NCBI GenBank assembly: GCA_020636935.1
Contig: JACJWW010000011.1
Location: 1 to 64,000 of the forward strand
DNA length: 64,000 nt
Source of the DNA: Nocardioidaceae bacterium
GTDB lineage: Bacteria > Actinomycetota > Actinomycetes > Propionibacteriales > Nocardioidaceae
Reading direction: 5' to 3'
This document shows positions 33,119 through 41,413 of this stretch, piece after piece. The notes below the pieces were generated by a model. It did not search any database. It was not told the DNA's origin and saw only the letters and a list, made by a program, of their open reading frames with translations. How positions within the stretch are numbered: position 1 is the first letter of the stretch; every line of letters starts with the position of its first letter. A program made the translations under genes and the position numbers.

Positions 33119-34114
33119 TCAGAGGGCCACCCAGATGAGCACCAGAGTGGAAACGCTTGCCAAGGTGCCTGCCAGGAAGGCCAGGCCTCGTGAGCCGAGG
33201 CGGCTTGCGATCAGCACCGGCAAGGTGTTGATCTCGGAGCGCTTGTCCTGGTCCAGATGAGGGATTGCCGTGGCCAAATGGATGGCCAGCCCCAGAGCGG
33301 CGGCAGCCAGCAGAGCCAAGAGACTGGGCGCCTGCTCAGCGGGGAAGTCCAAGGACAAGGGTTCGTTACCCATGCCCCACATGCCGAAGGTGATGAACGG
33401 GACCAGTAGCGCAAAAGTGACGCACCAGCCCACGAACGAGAGCGGGCCGTTCTTCAGGGCGCGGTTGTGGATCACGCCAACCACCAGACTGAGCGCCAAC
33501 AGCGATGCTGAAGCAAGGCCATTTTGAAGTGATGCCGGCACGCTGAGCATGAGCACCAAGAAGAGCGCGAAGTTGACTGTGCCAGGCGTGAGGATGCCGT
33601 CGGCGAGGGGTTTGTTGGAAGCTTGGGTTGCCGCATCTCGATCTTGGTCGGCCAAGTCATTGATCAAGCCCAGAGCCACCTGCGTGAGCAGCACTGCCAA
33701 GCCAGCGACGAGCGCCTCCCGGACCGGTCGGCCATGGAGAAGAGCGAAAACCACGACTCCAAGACCCATTCCAAGTGCTTGCTTGGGATGGCTTGTTTGC
33801 AGTAGGGCGATGAGGATCCGGCCGGTTGGTTGCTTGACCCCGTGCTCGACATCGCGTCGGATCTGCGCCTTTGTCACATTGGTGGGTCGGGGAGCACCAG
33901 CGGCAGCTGGGGTCGGCCTTTTGGTGGGAGTTGGTGGGGTCTGTGCCTTCGCCTCGTTTGGACCTTTGGAAGGCGTGGGTTTGGGTTTACGTCGTGGGCC
34001 TGCAGGTTGCGCGGCTCGGCGTACTTCCGCCGGACCGGGGCGTGCTGCCGACGCTCCTGAGTCGGCCTTGGGCGCTGGCTCCTGACCCTGTCGTGGGTCT
34101 GGGCTGGTGGGCAT
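33119..34114 (-). CDS. UbiA-family prenyltransferase-like membrane protein
   Basis: 331 residues from the ATG at 34114, which has GGAAGG upstream; 34129 is an alternative. Residues 1-90 are a Pro/Ala/Lys-rich cytoplasmic extension. The membrane part has eight or so segments with the two Asp-rich motifs of UbiA enzymes, NDLADQDRDA and a later AIPHLDQDKRSE. UbiA members join prenyl chains to aromatic or sugar acceptors. The acceptor is unknown; the first 90 residues are unusual for the family and look disordered. Confidence 0.85.
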   Translation of the reverse strand: MPTSPDPRQGQEPAPKADSGASAARPGPAEVRRAAQPAGPRRKPKPTPSKGPNEAKAQTPPTPTKRPTPAAAGAPRPTNVTKAQIRRDVEHGVKQPTGRILIALLQTSHPKQALGMGLGVVVFALLHGRPVREALVAGLAVLLTQVALGLINDLADQDRDAATQASNKPLADGILTPGTVNFALFLVLMLSVPASLQNGLASASLLALSLVVGVIHNRALKNGPLSFVGWCVTFALLVPFITFGMWGMGNEPLSLDFPAEQAPSLLALLAAAALGLAIHLATAIPHLDQDKRSEINTLPVLIASRLGSRGLAFLAGTLASVSTLVLIWVAL

Positions 34115-34253
34115 CGGCATTCCTTCCAAGCGGCGACTCGGGTGTGCCGAGTTGTGATGAAACTACGATAACGGGCACATCGATTTCAGACTGTCAAGTC
34201 CCCATTTGTGGGTTGACCTGCACAAACGCCCTCGAAGCGCGACTTGGTCACGT

Positions 34254-34261
34254 GTTAGACT
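34254..34261 (+). promoter_or_regulatory. extended -10 of the carD promoter
   Basis: The sequence TGTTAGACT (34253-34261) contains a TG one base before TAGACT, an extended -10. The direct repeat TGGTCAC flanks it (34244-34250 and 34261-34267). No -35 is visible at the usual distance. Confidence 0.4.
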
Positions 34262-34287
34262 GGTCACTTGAAAGGGGCCAGAAACAT

Positions 34288-34773
34288 ATGACTTATACCG
34301 TCGGTGAAACGGTTGTATATCCAAATCATGGCGCAGCTGTCATCGAGGATATTGAAATGCGCACCATCAAGGGTGAGGAGCGTCAGTATCTCGTGCTGCG
34401 CATCGTGGCCCAGCAAGACTTGGTCGTGAAGGTGCCCTCGTGCAACCTCGACCTGGTCGGGGTGCGTGACGTGGTCGACAAGGACGGACTCGACCGGGTG
34501 TTCGGCGTACTCCGTGCGATCGTGCCGGACGAGCCGACCAACTGGTCGCGGCGCTACAAGGCCAACCTCGAGAAGTTGCACTCAGGCGACGTCATGAAGT
34601 GTGCCGAAGTGGTGCGTGACCTGTGGCGCCGTGAGCAGGAGCGTGGCTTGTCGGCTGGCGAGAAGCGCATGCTCGCCAAGGCCCGCCAAGTCTTGGTCTC
34701 CGAAGTCGCTTTGGCCGAGGACACCCCCGAAGACAAGGCTGAGGCCCTGCTCGACGAAGTCTTGGCCAGCTGA
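34288..34773 (+). CDS. carD: RNA polymerase-binding transcription factor CarD
   Basis: 161 residues from the ATG at 34288, with AAAGGGG upstream; the long frame upstream is not used. The N-terminal RNA-polymerase-interacting Tudor-like domain is TYTVGETVVYPNHGAAVIED, and the DNA-binding helical domain includes the conserved tryptophan region NWSRRYKANLEKLHSGDV and EVVRDLWRREQERGLS. CarD binds the beta subunit of RNA polymerase at promoters and stabilises open complexes, mainly at rRNA genes. It is followed within 45 bases by an IspD-like gene on the same strand. Confidence 0.97.
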   Translation: MTYTVGETVVYPNHGAAVIEDIEMRTIKGEERQYLVLRIVAQQDLVVKVPSCNLDLVGVRDVVDKDGLDRVFGVLRAIVPDEPTNWSRRYKANLEKLHSGDVMKCAEVVRDLWRREQERGLSAGEKRMLAKARQVLVSEVALAEDTPEDKAEALLDEVLAS

Positions 34774-34817
34774 CCGCGATCCAACTGCTGACCGACGACG
34801 AGCCGGTCTGGGGGTTC

Positions 34818-35345
34818 GTGCCCACAGCGGGACGCGGTGCCCTGCCTTTTGCCCTGATCCATGGAGAGTCCTTGGTGGCTGCCGCCACTTGGGGTCTCGA
34901 AGCGGCAGAAGTCCAGCCGATTGGGCATGGTACGACATCCGCAGCCTTGCGTGAGCGTGGCGAATGCGTGGTCTTCCATGATCCGCTGTGTCCGATGACG
35001 CCCCCGGAGTTCATCGCGGAGTGCGTGCGTGAGGCGATCGCCGATGACTCGATCATCGTTGCAGTGCGCCCGGTCACCGACACGATCAAGGTCTTGGAGG
35101 GCGAGTTCGTGGGGCGCACTCTCGACCGAGAACAACTCCTCTCGTTGGCCAGCCCGATCGTCTTTGGCCCGGGCCGGTTGGCTGACTTGCCCGACCTGGA
35201 CCTTGACGGTGTGCTGTTCGCCGATCTGGTGGCGATCCTGTCGGAGATCAACCTGAAACTCGCTCCAGCCTTGGCCGCCCGAGTGCATGATGATGTTGAG
35301 CGCCAGATGTTGGAAGCAGCCAGTCGCGTCGTACCGTCGGGCTGA
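34818..35345 (+). CDS. degenerate IspD paralogue (IspD-like protein lacking the CTP loop)
   Basis: 175 residues from a GTG at 34818. The sequence follows IspD in order: TAGRGALPFALIHGESLVAA corresponds to the start, FHDPLCPMTPPEFIAECV to IspD's HDAARPL region, and IIVAVRPVTDTIKVLEGEFV with GRTLDREQL to its VTDT...RT.DR region. But the CTP-binding loop (ILAGGSGSRLG in the true IspD next door) is reduced to TAGRGAL without the basic residue pattern, and the middle is shortened. It is unlikely to be an active cytidylyltransferase. It lies tail to tail with real ispD and directly behind carD. A non-catalytic or regulatory role is possible. Confidence 0.68.
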   Translation: MPTAGRGALPFALIHGESLVAAATWGLEAAEVQPIGHGTTSAALRERGECVVFHDPLCPMTPPEFIAECVREAIADDSIIVAVRPVTDTIKVLEGEFVGRTLDREQLLSLASPIVFGPGRLADLPDLDLDGVLFADLVAILSEINLKLAPALAARVHDDVERQMLEAASRVVPSG

Positions 35346-36029
35346 TCAGGCCTGCAGCAGCCCGGCCACCCGGCCGAGATCTTGTGACCAGGTGACCTTC
35401 AGATTGCCGGAGTCACTGGGCACTGCCGCGATCCGAATGGCTGGTTTGGCAAATTGCTCAAGGCAGGCGGCTGTGTCGGTGGTCTTGACGCCGGCCGCGG
35501 CCGCTGCCCGATGAGCGGCGAGCAATGGTTGCGCTCTGAATGCCTGCGGAGTTTGTACGCCGGCCACGCGCTGATCGACGCGGGTGCCATCCGATGTGAT
35601 CAGATCGGTGACTTCTACGGTTGGGATTGCGCCCCCGTGCGTCTTCGCGGCGGTGATCACCGCAGACCACAGGGCTTGGCTGGCCAGAGGGCGGGCTCCG
35701 TCGTGGATGGCCACAATCTCGACCCCCCCGGAGTCGATCTCCTGGGCGAGCGCGCTCAAGGCGCCCCACTCCGAGTCGTGACGCTCGGCCCCGCCAGCAA
35801 CGAGCCAGATTTCTCGATCAGCCAAATATGGCGCCAAGAGTTGAGCAACCTGCTCTCTCTCAGCAGGGCGGGTGACCACTACCAAGCGACTCAGGTCAGG
35901 CAAGGTCAGGGCCGTGAGCACCGAGCGCGCCAAGATGGGCACGCCCTTGACGGGCAGGAAGACCTTGTTGACTTCAGCGCCCAATCTGGATCCAGAGCCT
36001 CCAGCGAGGATGACTGCCGCGACACTCAC
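35346..36029 (-). CDS. ispD: 2-C-methyl-D-erythritol 4-phosphate cytidylyltransferase
   Basis: 227 residues. It makes CDP-methylerythritol from MEP and CTP in isoprenoid synthesis. The CTP loop is VILAGGSGSRLGAEVNKVFL; HDGARPL, VEVTDLI and VAGVQTPQAFR complete the active site, and TDTAACLE is the usual late motif. It is cytoplasmic. It lies on the minus strand with a hydrolase gene and ispF upstream of it, apparently in one transcription unit. The degenerate paralogue lies convergent, directly abutting it. Confidence 0.96.
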   Translation of the reverse strand: MSVAAVILAGGSGSRLGAEVNKVFLPVKGVPILARSVLTALTLPDLSRLVVVTRPAEREQVAQLLAPYLADREIWLVAGGAERHDSEWGALSALAQEIDSGGVEIVAIHDGARPLASQALWSAVITAAKTHGGAIPTVEVTDLITSDGTRVDQRVAGVQTPQAFRAQPLLAAHRAAAAAGVKTTDTAACLEQFAKPAIRIAAVPSDSGNLKVTWSQDLGRVAGLLQA

Positions 36030-36034
36030 AGCGC

Positions 36035-36955
36035 TCAGGCTGAACTAGAGGCGCCCACAGGCTCAGGCACTGGTTTGAGCTCAGTGACCGTGTGTGGTCT
36101 GATCAGCCGGATCAACAGACCACTGATCAACTCGTCGCGCTCAAGCGGCAACATGTGGCCCCCCTGAGGAGCCTTGATCAGCTTGGCGCCTTCGATCTGG
36201 GCGGCGATCTTGTGAGCCATTCGCGGTGGCGTGAGGCGATCTTTGGTGCCGACCACGACGAGGGTTGGGATGCCATTGAGCACCTTGAGGGCCTTGAAGC
36301 GATGGTGGTGCATGAGGTCGTTGTAGAAGCCGACTACTGAATGCCTGGGCGTGTTGATCAGGGCTCCGACCGCCAGACCAACGTCGGTGAGCCTGGGGAA
36401 GTCGCCGAAGACCAGACCGCTCATGATCACTCGCTCGAAGAAGGGCATCCGTCGCCGGGCGCGTTTGGTCAGGGTCAGTGAGCGGAAGTCGAGGACGTAC
36501 GGGATCGCCGATCGCACGAGTGGCCCGACCTCCGGGAAGCCTAGGGTCACGGTGTTCAGTTCGCCTGCCGAGGTGTTGGTGAGGAGCACGCCGACGACCC
36601 GCTCGAAGATGTCAGGGCGCTGCTCAGCGAGAGCCATGATCGTCATCCCGCCGATCGAGTGCCCGGCGAGCACCACCTTGCCCGTGGGCGCGAAAGTGTC
36701 GATGATCTCGCCCATGTCGGTGCCGAGATTGGCCACGGTGCATTCGCGGCGTGGTGAGGCCTCAGACAGGCCATGGCCGCGATGGTCCCAAGCCACGACC
36801 CTGATGCCGTGGCCGAACTCCTTCATCAAAGCGCGCACCTGATAGCGCCAGACCTCTTGGTTGACTGTCCAGCAGTGGGCCAGGAAGACAGTTACTGGCG
36901 CTTCCTGAGGCCCATAGGTGACGACATTGAGATCAAGCCCGTCGTAACTGAGCAT
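36035..36955 (-). CDS. alpha/beta hydrolase
   Basis: 306 residues from the ATG at 36955 with AAAGGAAG upstream. A classical alpha/beta hydrolase: oxyanion region VFLAHCWTVNQEVW, nucleophile motif VLAGHSIGGMTIMAL (GHSIGG), acid residue near VVVGTKDRLTP and histidine in APQGGHMLPLERDEL. No signal peptide. Substrate unknown; family neighbours include esterases and haloperoxidase-like enzymes. It sits between ispD and ispF, spaced 5 and 42 bases, so it is probably co-transcribed with them. Confidence 0.88.
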   Translation of the reverse strand: MLSYDGLDLNVVTYGPQEAPVTVFLAHCWTVNQEVWRYQVRALMKEFGHGIRVVAWDHRGHGLSEASPRRECTVANLGTDMGEIIDTFAPTGKVVLAGHSIGGMTIMALAEQRPDIFERVVGVLLTNTSAGELNTVTLGFPEVGPLVRSAIPYVLDFRSLTLTKRARRRMPFFERVIMSGLVFGDFPRLTDVGLAVGALINTPRHSVVGFYNDLMHHHRFKALKVLNGIPTLVVVGTKDRLTPPRMAHKIAAQIEGAKLIKAPQGGHMLPLERDELISGLLIRLIRPHTVTELKPVPEPVGASSSA

Positions 36956-36997
36956 GTGACTTCCTTTCACCGTGCTTGTGCACACTCAACCATGGAT

Positions 36998-37492
36998 TCA
37001 ACGACTCAGTAGGGCGGTCGCTATTGCGGCCAGCCCTTCTCCGCGCCCGGTCAGGCCCAAGCCATCGGTCGTGGTGGCCGACAGACTCACGTCGATGCCG
37101 TGTACTTCGCGGATCCTGGTGGCAGCCTCTTCTCGTCGCGGGCCAAAGCGTGGGCGATTGCCGATCAGTTGGCAAGACACATTGACCACCTCGAATCCGC
37201 CCTGGCGCACGCGGGAGAGGGTTTCGGTCAGCAGGCGATCGCTGGCCGCGCCTGCCCATTCGGGTTGGCTGCTGCCGAAGTTGCTGCCCAAATCACCAAG
37301 ATCAGCGGCCGAGAGCAATGCATCGCAGATGGCGTGCAAGACCACATCTCCATCGGAGTGACCATCTGGGCCGTGATCTTCCTCGGGAAAATGCAGGCCA
37401 GCGATCCGCATCTCGCGCCCCGGAGCCAGGCGGTGCACGTCGAGCCCGGTGCCGATTCGGAAGTTTGGCTGCTCACTCACAGCCTTCATCAT
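36998..37492 (-). CDS. ispF: 2-C-methyl-D-erythritol 2,4-cyclodiphosphate synthase
   Basis: 164 residues from the ATG at 37492 (37489 is equally possible). Zinc and substrate residues are visible in RIGTGLDVHRLAPG, HSDGDVVLHAICDALL and ADLGDLGSNF, and the C-terminal half carries SLSATTTDGLGLTGRGEG. IspF converts CDP-ME 2-phosphate to the cyclic diphosphate in the MEP pathway and works as a trimer. It is the first gene of the ispF-hydrolase-ispD unit and is divergent from the SDR gene. Confidence 0.95.
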   Translation of the reverse strand: MMKAVSEQPNFRIGTGLDVHRLAPGREMRIAGLHFPEEDHGPDGHSDGDVVLHAICDALLSAADLGDLGSNFGSSQPEWAGAASDRLLTETLSRVRQGGFEVVNVSCQLIGNRPRFGPRREEAATRIREVHGIDVSLSATTTDGLGLTGRGEGLAAIATALLSR

Positions 37493-37566
37493 GCCGGATG
37501 TTGCGGGATCAGCAGGGGATCGGCATAGGCTGATCACCACGCGGTGGCGTTGTGAAGGGGAAGTTG

Positions 37567-38283
37567 ATGAGCTTTGGGCACCGACCGGGCGTGGCTTTGG
37601 TGATCGGCGGCAGCGGCGGCATTGGTCGCGCTGTGGTCGACTTGATGAAGATGCGGGGTGCCAAGGTTGTCCAGACCTATCGCAACACCCCATTGCCTGA
37701 CGGGCGCCAGTGTGACACCAATGATCCAGAGCAGTGTCGAGCCTTGCTGGATAGCCTGGCTGATGAGGGCGTCCATACAGTCGTGCACGCAGCCGGGCCA
37801 CCTGTGCACATGTTGCACCTGTCGAATGTGAAGCCAGCTGAGATGGCGCTGCAGTTGGCGCAGGACGCCAGTGCCTTCTTCAATGTCGCGCATTCAGCGC
37901 TGCCCTTGCTGCGCCAGTCGCAGGGCAATCTCGTTGCCATTACGACAGCGGCGACCACCCGTTATCCCAAACGAGATGGGCTCTCGTCGGTGCCAAAGGC
38001 TGCCGTGGAGGAGATGGTCAGGGCGCTGGCGGTCGAAGAGGGGCGATACGGCGTGCGCGTCAACTGCGTCGGTCCAGGGATGTTGACCGACGGGATGGCC
38101 AAGCGGTTGATGGACTCCGGTGAGCTCGACGGACTCGCGCTCGATGTCACCCGCAAGAACATCCCACTGAGCAGATTTGGCTCGGCCTATGACATCGCCG
38201 AAGCAGTCTGCTTCCTTGCCTCTGACGCGGCTGGCTTCATCAGCGGTCAGAAGTTGGATGTCGACGGGGGCTACGGAGTCTGA
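37567..38283 (+). CDS. short-chain dehydrogenase-like protein lacking the catalytic tyrosine
   Basis: 238 residues from the ATG at 37567, with GAAGGGGAAG upstream. The Rossmann nucleotide loop is intact (VALVIGGSGGIGRAVVDL) and the C-terminal GPGMLTDGMAKRL and GFISGQKLDVDGGYGV are typical of FabG-like SDRs. In the active site the usual Ser is Thr (LVAITTAATTRYP), and the YxxxK motif reads SSVPK, so the tyrosine is replaced by serine while the lysine is kept. Binding of NAD(P)H is likely; catalysis may be changed or lost. The gene is followed by a 17-bp tandem repeat. Confidence 0.87.
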   Translation: MSFGHRPGVALVIGGSGGIGRAVVDLMKMRGAKVVQTYRNTPLPDGRQCDTNDPEQCRALLDSLADEGVHTVVHAAGPPVHMLHLSNVKPAEMALQLAQDASAFFNVAHSALPLLRQSQGNLVAITTAATTRYPKRDGLSSVPKAAVEEMVRALAVEEGRYGVRVNCVGPGMLTDGMAKRLMDSGELDGLALDVTRKNIPLSRFGSAYDIAEAVCFLASDAAGFISGQKLDVDGGYGV

Positions 38284-38292
38284 GCGCCTGAC

Positions 38293-38360
38293 CTCACCAA
38301 GTGCTGGGCCTCACCAAGCGCCGGGCATCACCAAGTGCTGGGCCTCACCAAGCGCTGCCA
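38293..38360. repeat. 17-bp tandem repeat, four units
   Basis: Units CTCACCAAGTGCTGGGC, CTCACCAAGCGCCGGGC, ATCACCAAGTGCTGGGC and a last partial unit CTCACCAAGCGCTGCC, without spacers. The array lies between two converging genes and its last unit contains the stop codon of the C39 gene (38345-38347). Confidence 0.9.
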
Positions 38361-39595
38361 ACAGTGCGTGCGGGCAGCGGATGCGCGGCATCGTGCACGA
38401 CGTACACCGCGCCACTCGACTTGCGCAGCCAAGCAGCCTCGAACTGCGCCCGGTTGTAGACACGTCGTACGGATGCATTGCTCGGCGCTGCGGGGTCGTT
38501 GACGACTACCGCACCAGATGCGGTGAAGCCGACGATCACGACCAGATGCCCTGGCGTTGACGAAATCGGGGCCCCGGACAGCTGGCCAGGACTGAACGAG
38601 ATCGACGCAGCCAGTGGAATGCCTGCGGCGATGAAGCGCTCCGCCTCGCGCAGGTCGTTGAGGCGGGTGACGAAAGCATCCAGGCCTCTTGAGTTGGCAT
38701 AGGCCATGTTGAACGACCAGTTGCCGGTGCCCGACCAGCCCACGTCATAGGTGGCTCGAGCTGCTTGAGCGACATATGGATCGGCATAGCCGCGGGCCAC
38801 CCACGAGTATTCGCGTGGAGTGGGGGCCTTGCCGTAGTAGCCGAGGATCATGGTCAGCGAAGTCGGCGAGCACCACGCGGCACCACCACCGCCGTACTGA
38901 CGGTAACGACCACGATGGATCATCTGACTGAACTGAGGCAGGGCGAGCGTCGTGTTTACGCCAGCCCAAGATGAGGGGCTGCCCGAGGATCTGGTGCGAC
39001 TGCTGAGCGCCGTGAGCATCCGCACGGTCGGAGTGCGTTTGGATCGTGCTCCCCGATGCAGGAATACCGCGATTTCGTAGCTGTCCAAGTTGGGGCTCGA
39101 AGCCGCGACCAAGGTGTCGGTGGCCACCTTGGCCACTCCATCGGCCTGACTCGAAGAGCTCGTCCTGCGGATCCACTCCCCAGATGCCCATCGGGCCATC
39201 ACTTTCCAACCGCTGATTGCGCCTGTGGTGGTGCGGGCCCGCATCTTGATCTCGACGAAGGTGTTCTTTGGCGTCGTGGCCGACCAAGATGGCACCACCT
39301 GGTCGAAGGACCAGCCAGCGCGCGGTCTGACCCACCCTGAGGTCCAGGAGCCGTAGCGCCAAGTGCGTTTGGCGTAGCGACGTTTGCTCGTTGGTTTGGA
39401 CAGCCGGACTACATTTCCTGAAGTGGTGACGCCCTGGGTGACTCCGGGGAACCCGGTCGTGGCATCCCAGCGAGCCAGTTGATTGACCGGGGCAGGCGCG
39501 GCAGGACGAGCTGTGGCACTTGGCGAGGAGACTGTCACCAGTCCAGACATGACTACGAGGAGAGTGACAGTGAGGCCCGAGAACTTGCGAAACAC
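38345..39595 (-). CDS. secreted C39-family (papain-like) peptidase domain protein
   Basis: 416 residues. A signal peptide (KFSGLTVTLLVVMSGLVTVS, then SPSATARPAA) is followed by a domain of about 170 residues rich in Trp/Arg/Ser, and by the C39 domain from about 235. Catalytic residues are Cys in GGAAWCSPTSLTMILGYYG, His in STPGHLVVIVGFTASG and Asp in AVVVNDPAAPSN. It should cleave peptides outside the cell; the substrate is unknown. It is divergent from the two delta-60 repeat genes, with 115 bases between, which suggests shared control. Its stop lies in the tandem repeat. Confidence 0.85.
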   Translation of the reverse strand: MFRKFSGLTVTLLVVMSGLVTVSSPSATARPAAPAPVNQLARWDATTGFPGVTQGVTTSGNVVRLSKPTSKRRYAKRTWRYGSWTSGWVRPRAGWSFDQVVPSWSATTPKNTFVEIKMRARTTTGAISGWKVMARWASGEWIRRTSSSSQADGVAKVATDTLVAASSPNLDSYEIAVFLHRGARSKRTPTVRMLTALSSRTRSSGSPSSWAGVNTTLALPQFSQMIHRGRYRQYGGGGAAWCSPTSLTMILGYYGKAPTPREYSWVARGYADPYVAQAARATYDVGWSGTGNWSFNMAYANSRGLDAFVTRLNDLREAERFIAAGIPLAASISFSPGQLSGAPISSTPGHLVVIVGFTASGAVVVNDPAAPSNASVRRVYNRAQFEAAWLRKSSGAVYVVHDAAHPLPARTVGSAW

Positions 39596-39710
39596 CCAAC
39601 GAGCCTACGTCCCATTGGTCACTCCCGTCACCCGAATCGAAGATGGGCGGTCTACGCAACCATTTGAACTGGGTCGACATGCGAGTGATTCAGCACGTAC
39701 CGTCGCACGC

Positions 39711-41411
39711 ATGCACCGTCGTGTCCTGGCACTTTTTGCTGCCTTCCTGATGGCTCTGGCCACCCTTGTTTTCGTCGCGCCCAGCCAGGCTGTCGAGCCC
39801 CCGAGCGCCGGCGATCTTGATCGTGGATTCGGCAATGGCGGCAAACAAACCCTCAACTTCGATCCGGGCCCGGGCGTCAACGACGACTCGGCCAGTGCGA
39901 TTGCGGTCTATCCTGATGGCCGCTACGTGGTGGCCGGGACGGCACATGTCGGTAGTGATGAGTTCGGCATCGTGCGCTATAACCCCGATGGCACCCGTGA
40001 CACTGGTTTCGGCACCCAGGGCAATGGAGTGGTGCTGGCCAACAACGGCTTCTTCCACGACCGAGCCACTGATGTGCTGATCCAGCCTGACGGCAAGATC
40101 GTGGTCACTGGCTACTGCTTCGGTGATGACTTCTTCACCATCCGGCTCAATGCCAATGGCACCCTCGACAACTCGTTCGGCTCGGGCGGCAAGGCAGTCC
40201 TCGACTTTGCCGGCAAGAACGATCAAGCGCACGGCGTACACCTGCAAGGCGACAAGATCGTGGTCACCGGATGGGCCACCAACGCCTCTGAAGCGAAAGA
40301 ATTCGCTGCGGCCCGCTACCTGTCCAACGGCCAACTCGACACCAGCTATGGCACCGCCGGCAAGGTGATGATCGCGATGGGTACCGATGCCGACGGCAAT
40401 GGCTCCACGATCCAACCCGACGGCAAGGTGGTCATCGCCGGTCGTGTCCTGACCAGCCCGGGCGTGTACGGCGTGGGCCTGGCCCGGCTGACCACGACTG
40501 GAGCACTTGACCCGACCTTCGGTAGCGGCGGCAAGGTGCTCACCTCCTTTGGCCCCAAGGACGAGACTCTCGACTCGGTGGCAATGCAGCCCAACGGCAA
40601 ACTCGTCGCGGTAGGAAATGCCAAATGGGGCACCTATTTCGACACAGCGGCGCTCCGACTCAATCCTGATGGGTCACGCGATGGGTCATTCGGCACCAAT
40701 GGCCAACTGCGGATCAGCATGTCACTGGACAATGACTTGGGGCATGCGGTCCTGGTGAAGCCCGATGGCAAGATCGTGCTGGCCGGCGGCGCCTACGACG
40801 GCAACGCCTATGACTTCTACATCGCGCGACTGCACTCAAACGGCACCCGCGACATTGAGTTCGGCACGCAGGGCATCTCCCACATCCCGATGTCGATCAA
40901 GAATGACCGCGCCTACGACGTCGCTGCCCAAGGCTCGAAGTTGATCGCAGTCGGCTATGCCTTCGACGGGCGCTCCAACAACTGGGCGATGGCCCGAGTC
41001 TTCGACACTCCAGGTTTGGCCGGGGCGAGAGTGCATCCGGTGTCCTTCGGCCGCCCAGGCAGGTCGATCAAGGCATCGCGCTTGCGAGCCCTGATCGGCA
41101 GCGCCAATGCGCCGCGACTCAGCAGCGTTGATTTGGCCATCCAACGAGTTGACAAGCATCTGTTGCGCAAGCGCCACAAGTGCGACTGGGTGCGCAGCAA
41201 TGGGCGCGTGATCCGCTTGGCTGCAACTCGCAGCAACGGCAGGTTCGTCTGCTCAGACGCATCCTGGAACACCGTAGTGGGCACCCAGAGTTGGAATCTC
41301 CGCGTCAATGGCATCCGCCCTGGCCACTACAAGATTAGGGCCCGTGCCGTCACGCCGTACGGCCAATTGGGTCGTGAGTCGGTCCGCACATTGAAGGTCA
41401 CTCGAGGCTGA
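39711..41411 (+). CDS. secreted delta-60 repeat protein 1
   Basis: 566 residues from the ATG at 39711 (MHRRVLALFAAFLMALATLV), a signal peptide. Seven delta-60 repeats follow, seen as LDRGFGNGGKQTLNF, DTGFGTQGN, LDNSFGSGGKAVL, LDTSYGTAGKVMI, LDPTFGSGGKVLT, DGSFGTNGQ and DIEFGTQGI, each followed by a strand such as QPDGKIVVTG; the family is thought to form a beta-propeller. Residues from about 455 form a separate domain with two cysteines (HKCDWV, RFVCSD) ending PGHYKIRARAVTPYGQLG, shared with the next protein. No Shine-Dalgarno site is visible. Function unknown; probably cell-surface. Confidence 0.85.
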   Translation: MHRRVLALFAAFLMALATLVFVAPSQAVEPPSAGDLDRGFGNGGKQTLNFDPGPGVNDDSASAIAVYPDGRYVVAGTAHVGSDEFGIVRYNPDGTRDTGFGTQGNGVVLANNGFFHDRATDVLIQPDGKIVVTGYCFGDDFFTIRLNANGTLDNSFGSGGKAVLDFAGKNDQAHGVHLQGDKIVVTGWATNASEAKEFAAARYLSNGQLDTSYGTAGKVMIAMGTDADGNGSTIQPDGKVVIAGRVLTSPGVYGVGLARLTTTGALDPTFGSGGKVLTSFGPKDETLDSVAMQPNGKLVAVGNAKWGTYFDTAALRLNPDGSRDGSFGTNGQLRISMSLDNDLGHAVLVKPDGKIVLAGGAYDGNAYDFYIARLHSNGTRDIEFGTQGISHIPMSIKNDRAYDVAAQGSKLIAVGYAFDGRSNNWAMARVFDTPGLAGARVHPVSFGRPGRSIKASRLRALIGSANAPRLSSVDLAIQRVDKHLLRKRHKCDWVRSNGRVIRLAATRSNGRFVCSDASWNTVVGTQSWNLRVNGIRPGHYKIRARAVTPYGQLGRESVRTLKVTRG

Positions 41412-41413
41412 GC

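Noticed and set aside
33871..34287. 139-codon N-terminal extension of CarD in the open frame
   Set aside because: It runs antisense through the UbiA-like gene start; the ATG at 34288 has a ribosome site and gives the normal CarD length.
38293..38360. Repeat array considered as a small CRISPR
   Set aside because: The 17-bp units are directly joined with no spacers and there are no cas genes in the window.
39690..40415. 241-codon minus-strand frame inside the first delta-60 gene
   Set aside because: The repeats create a long antisense frame; it lacks a start signal and resembles no family.
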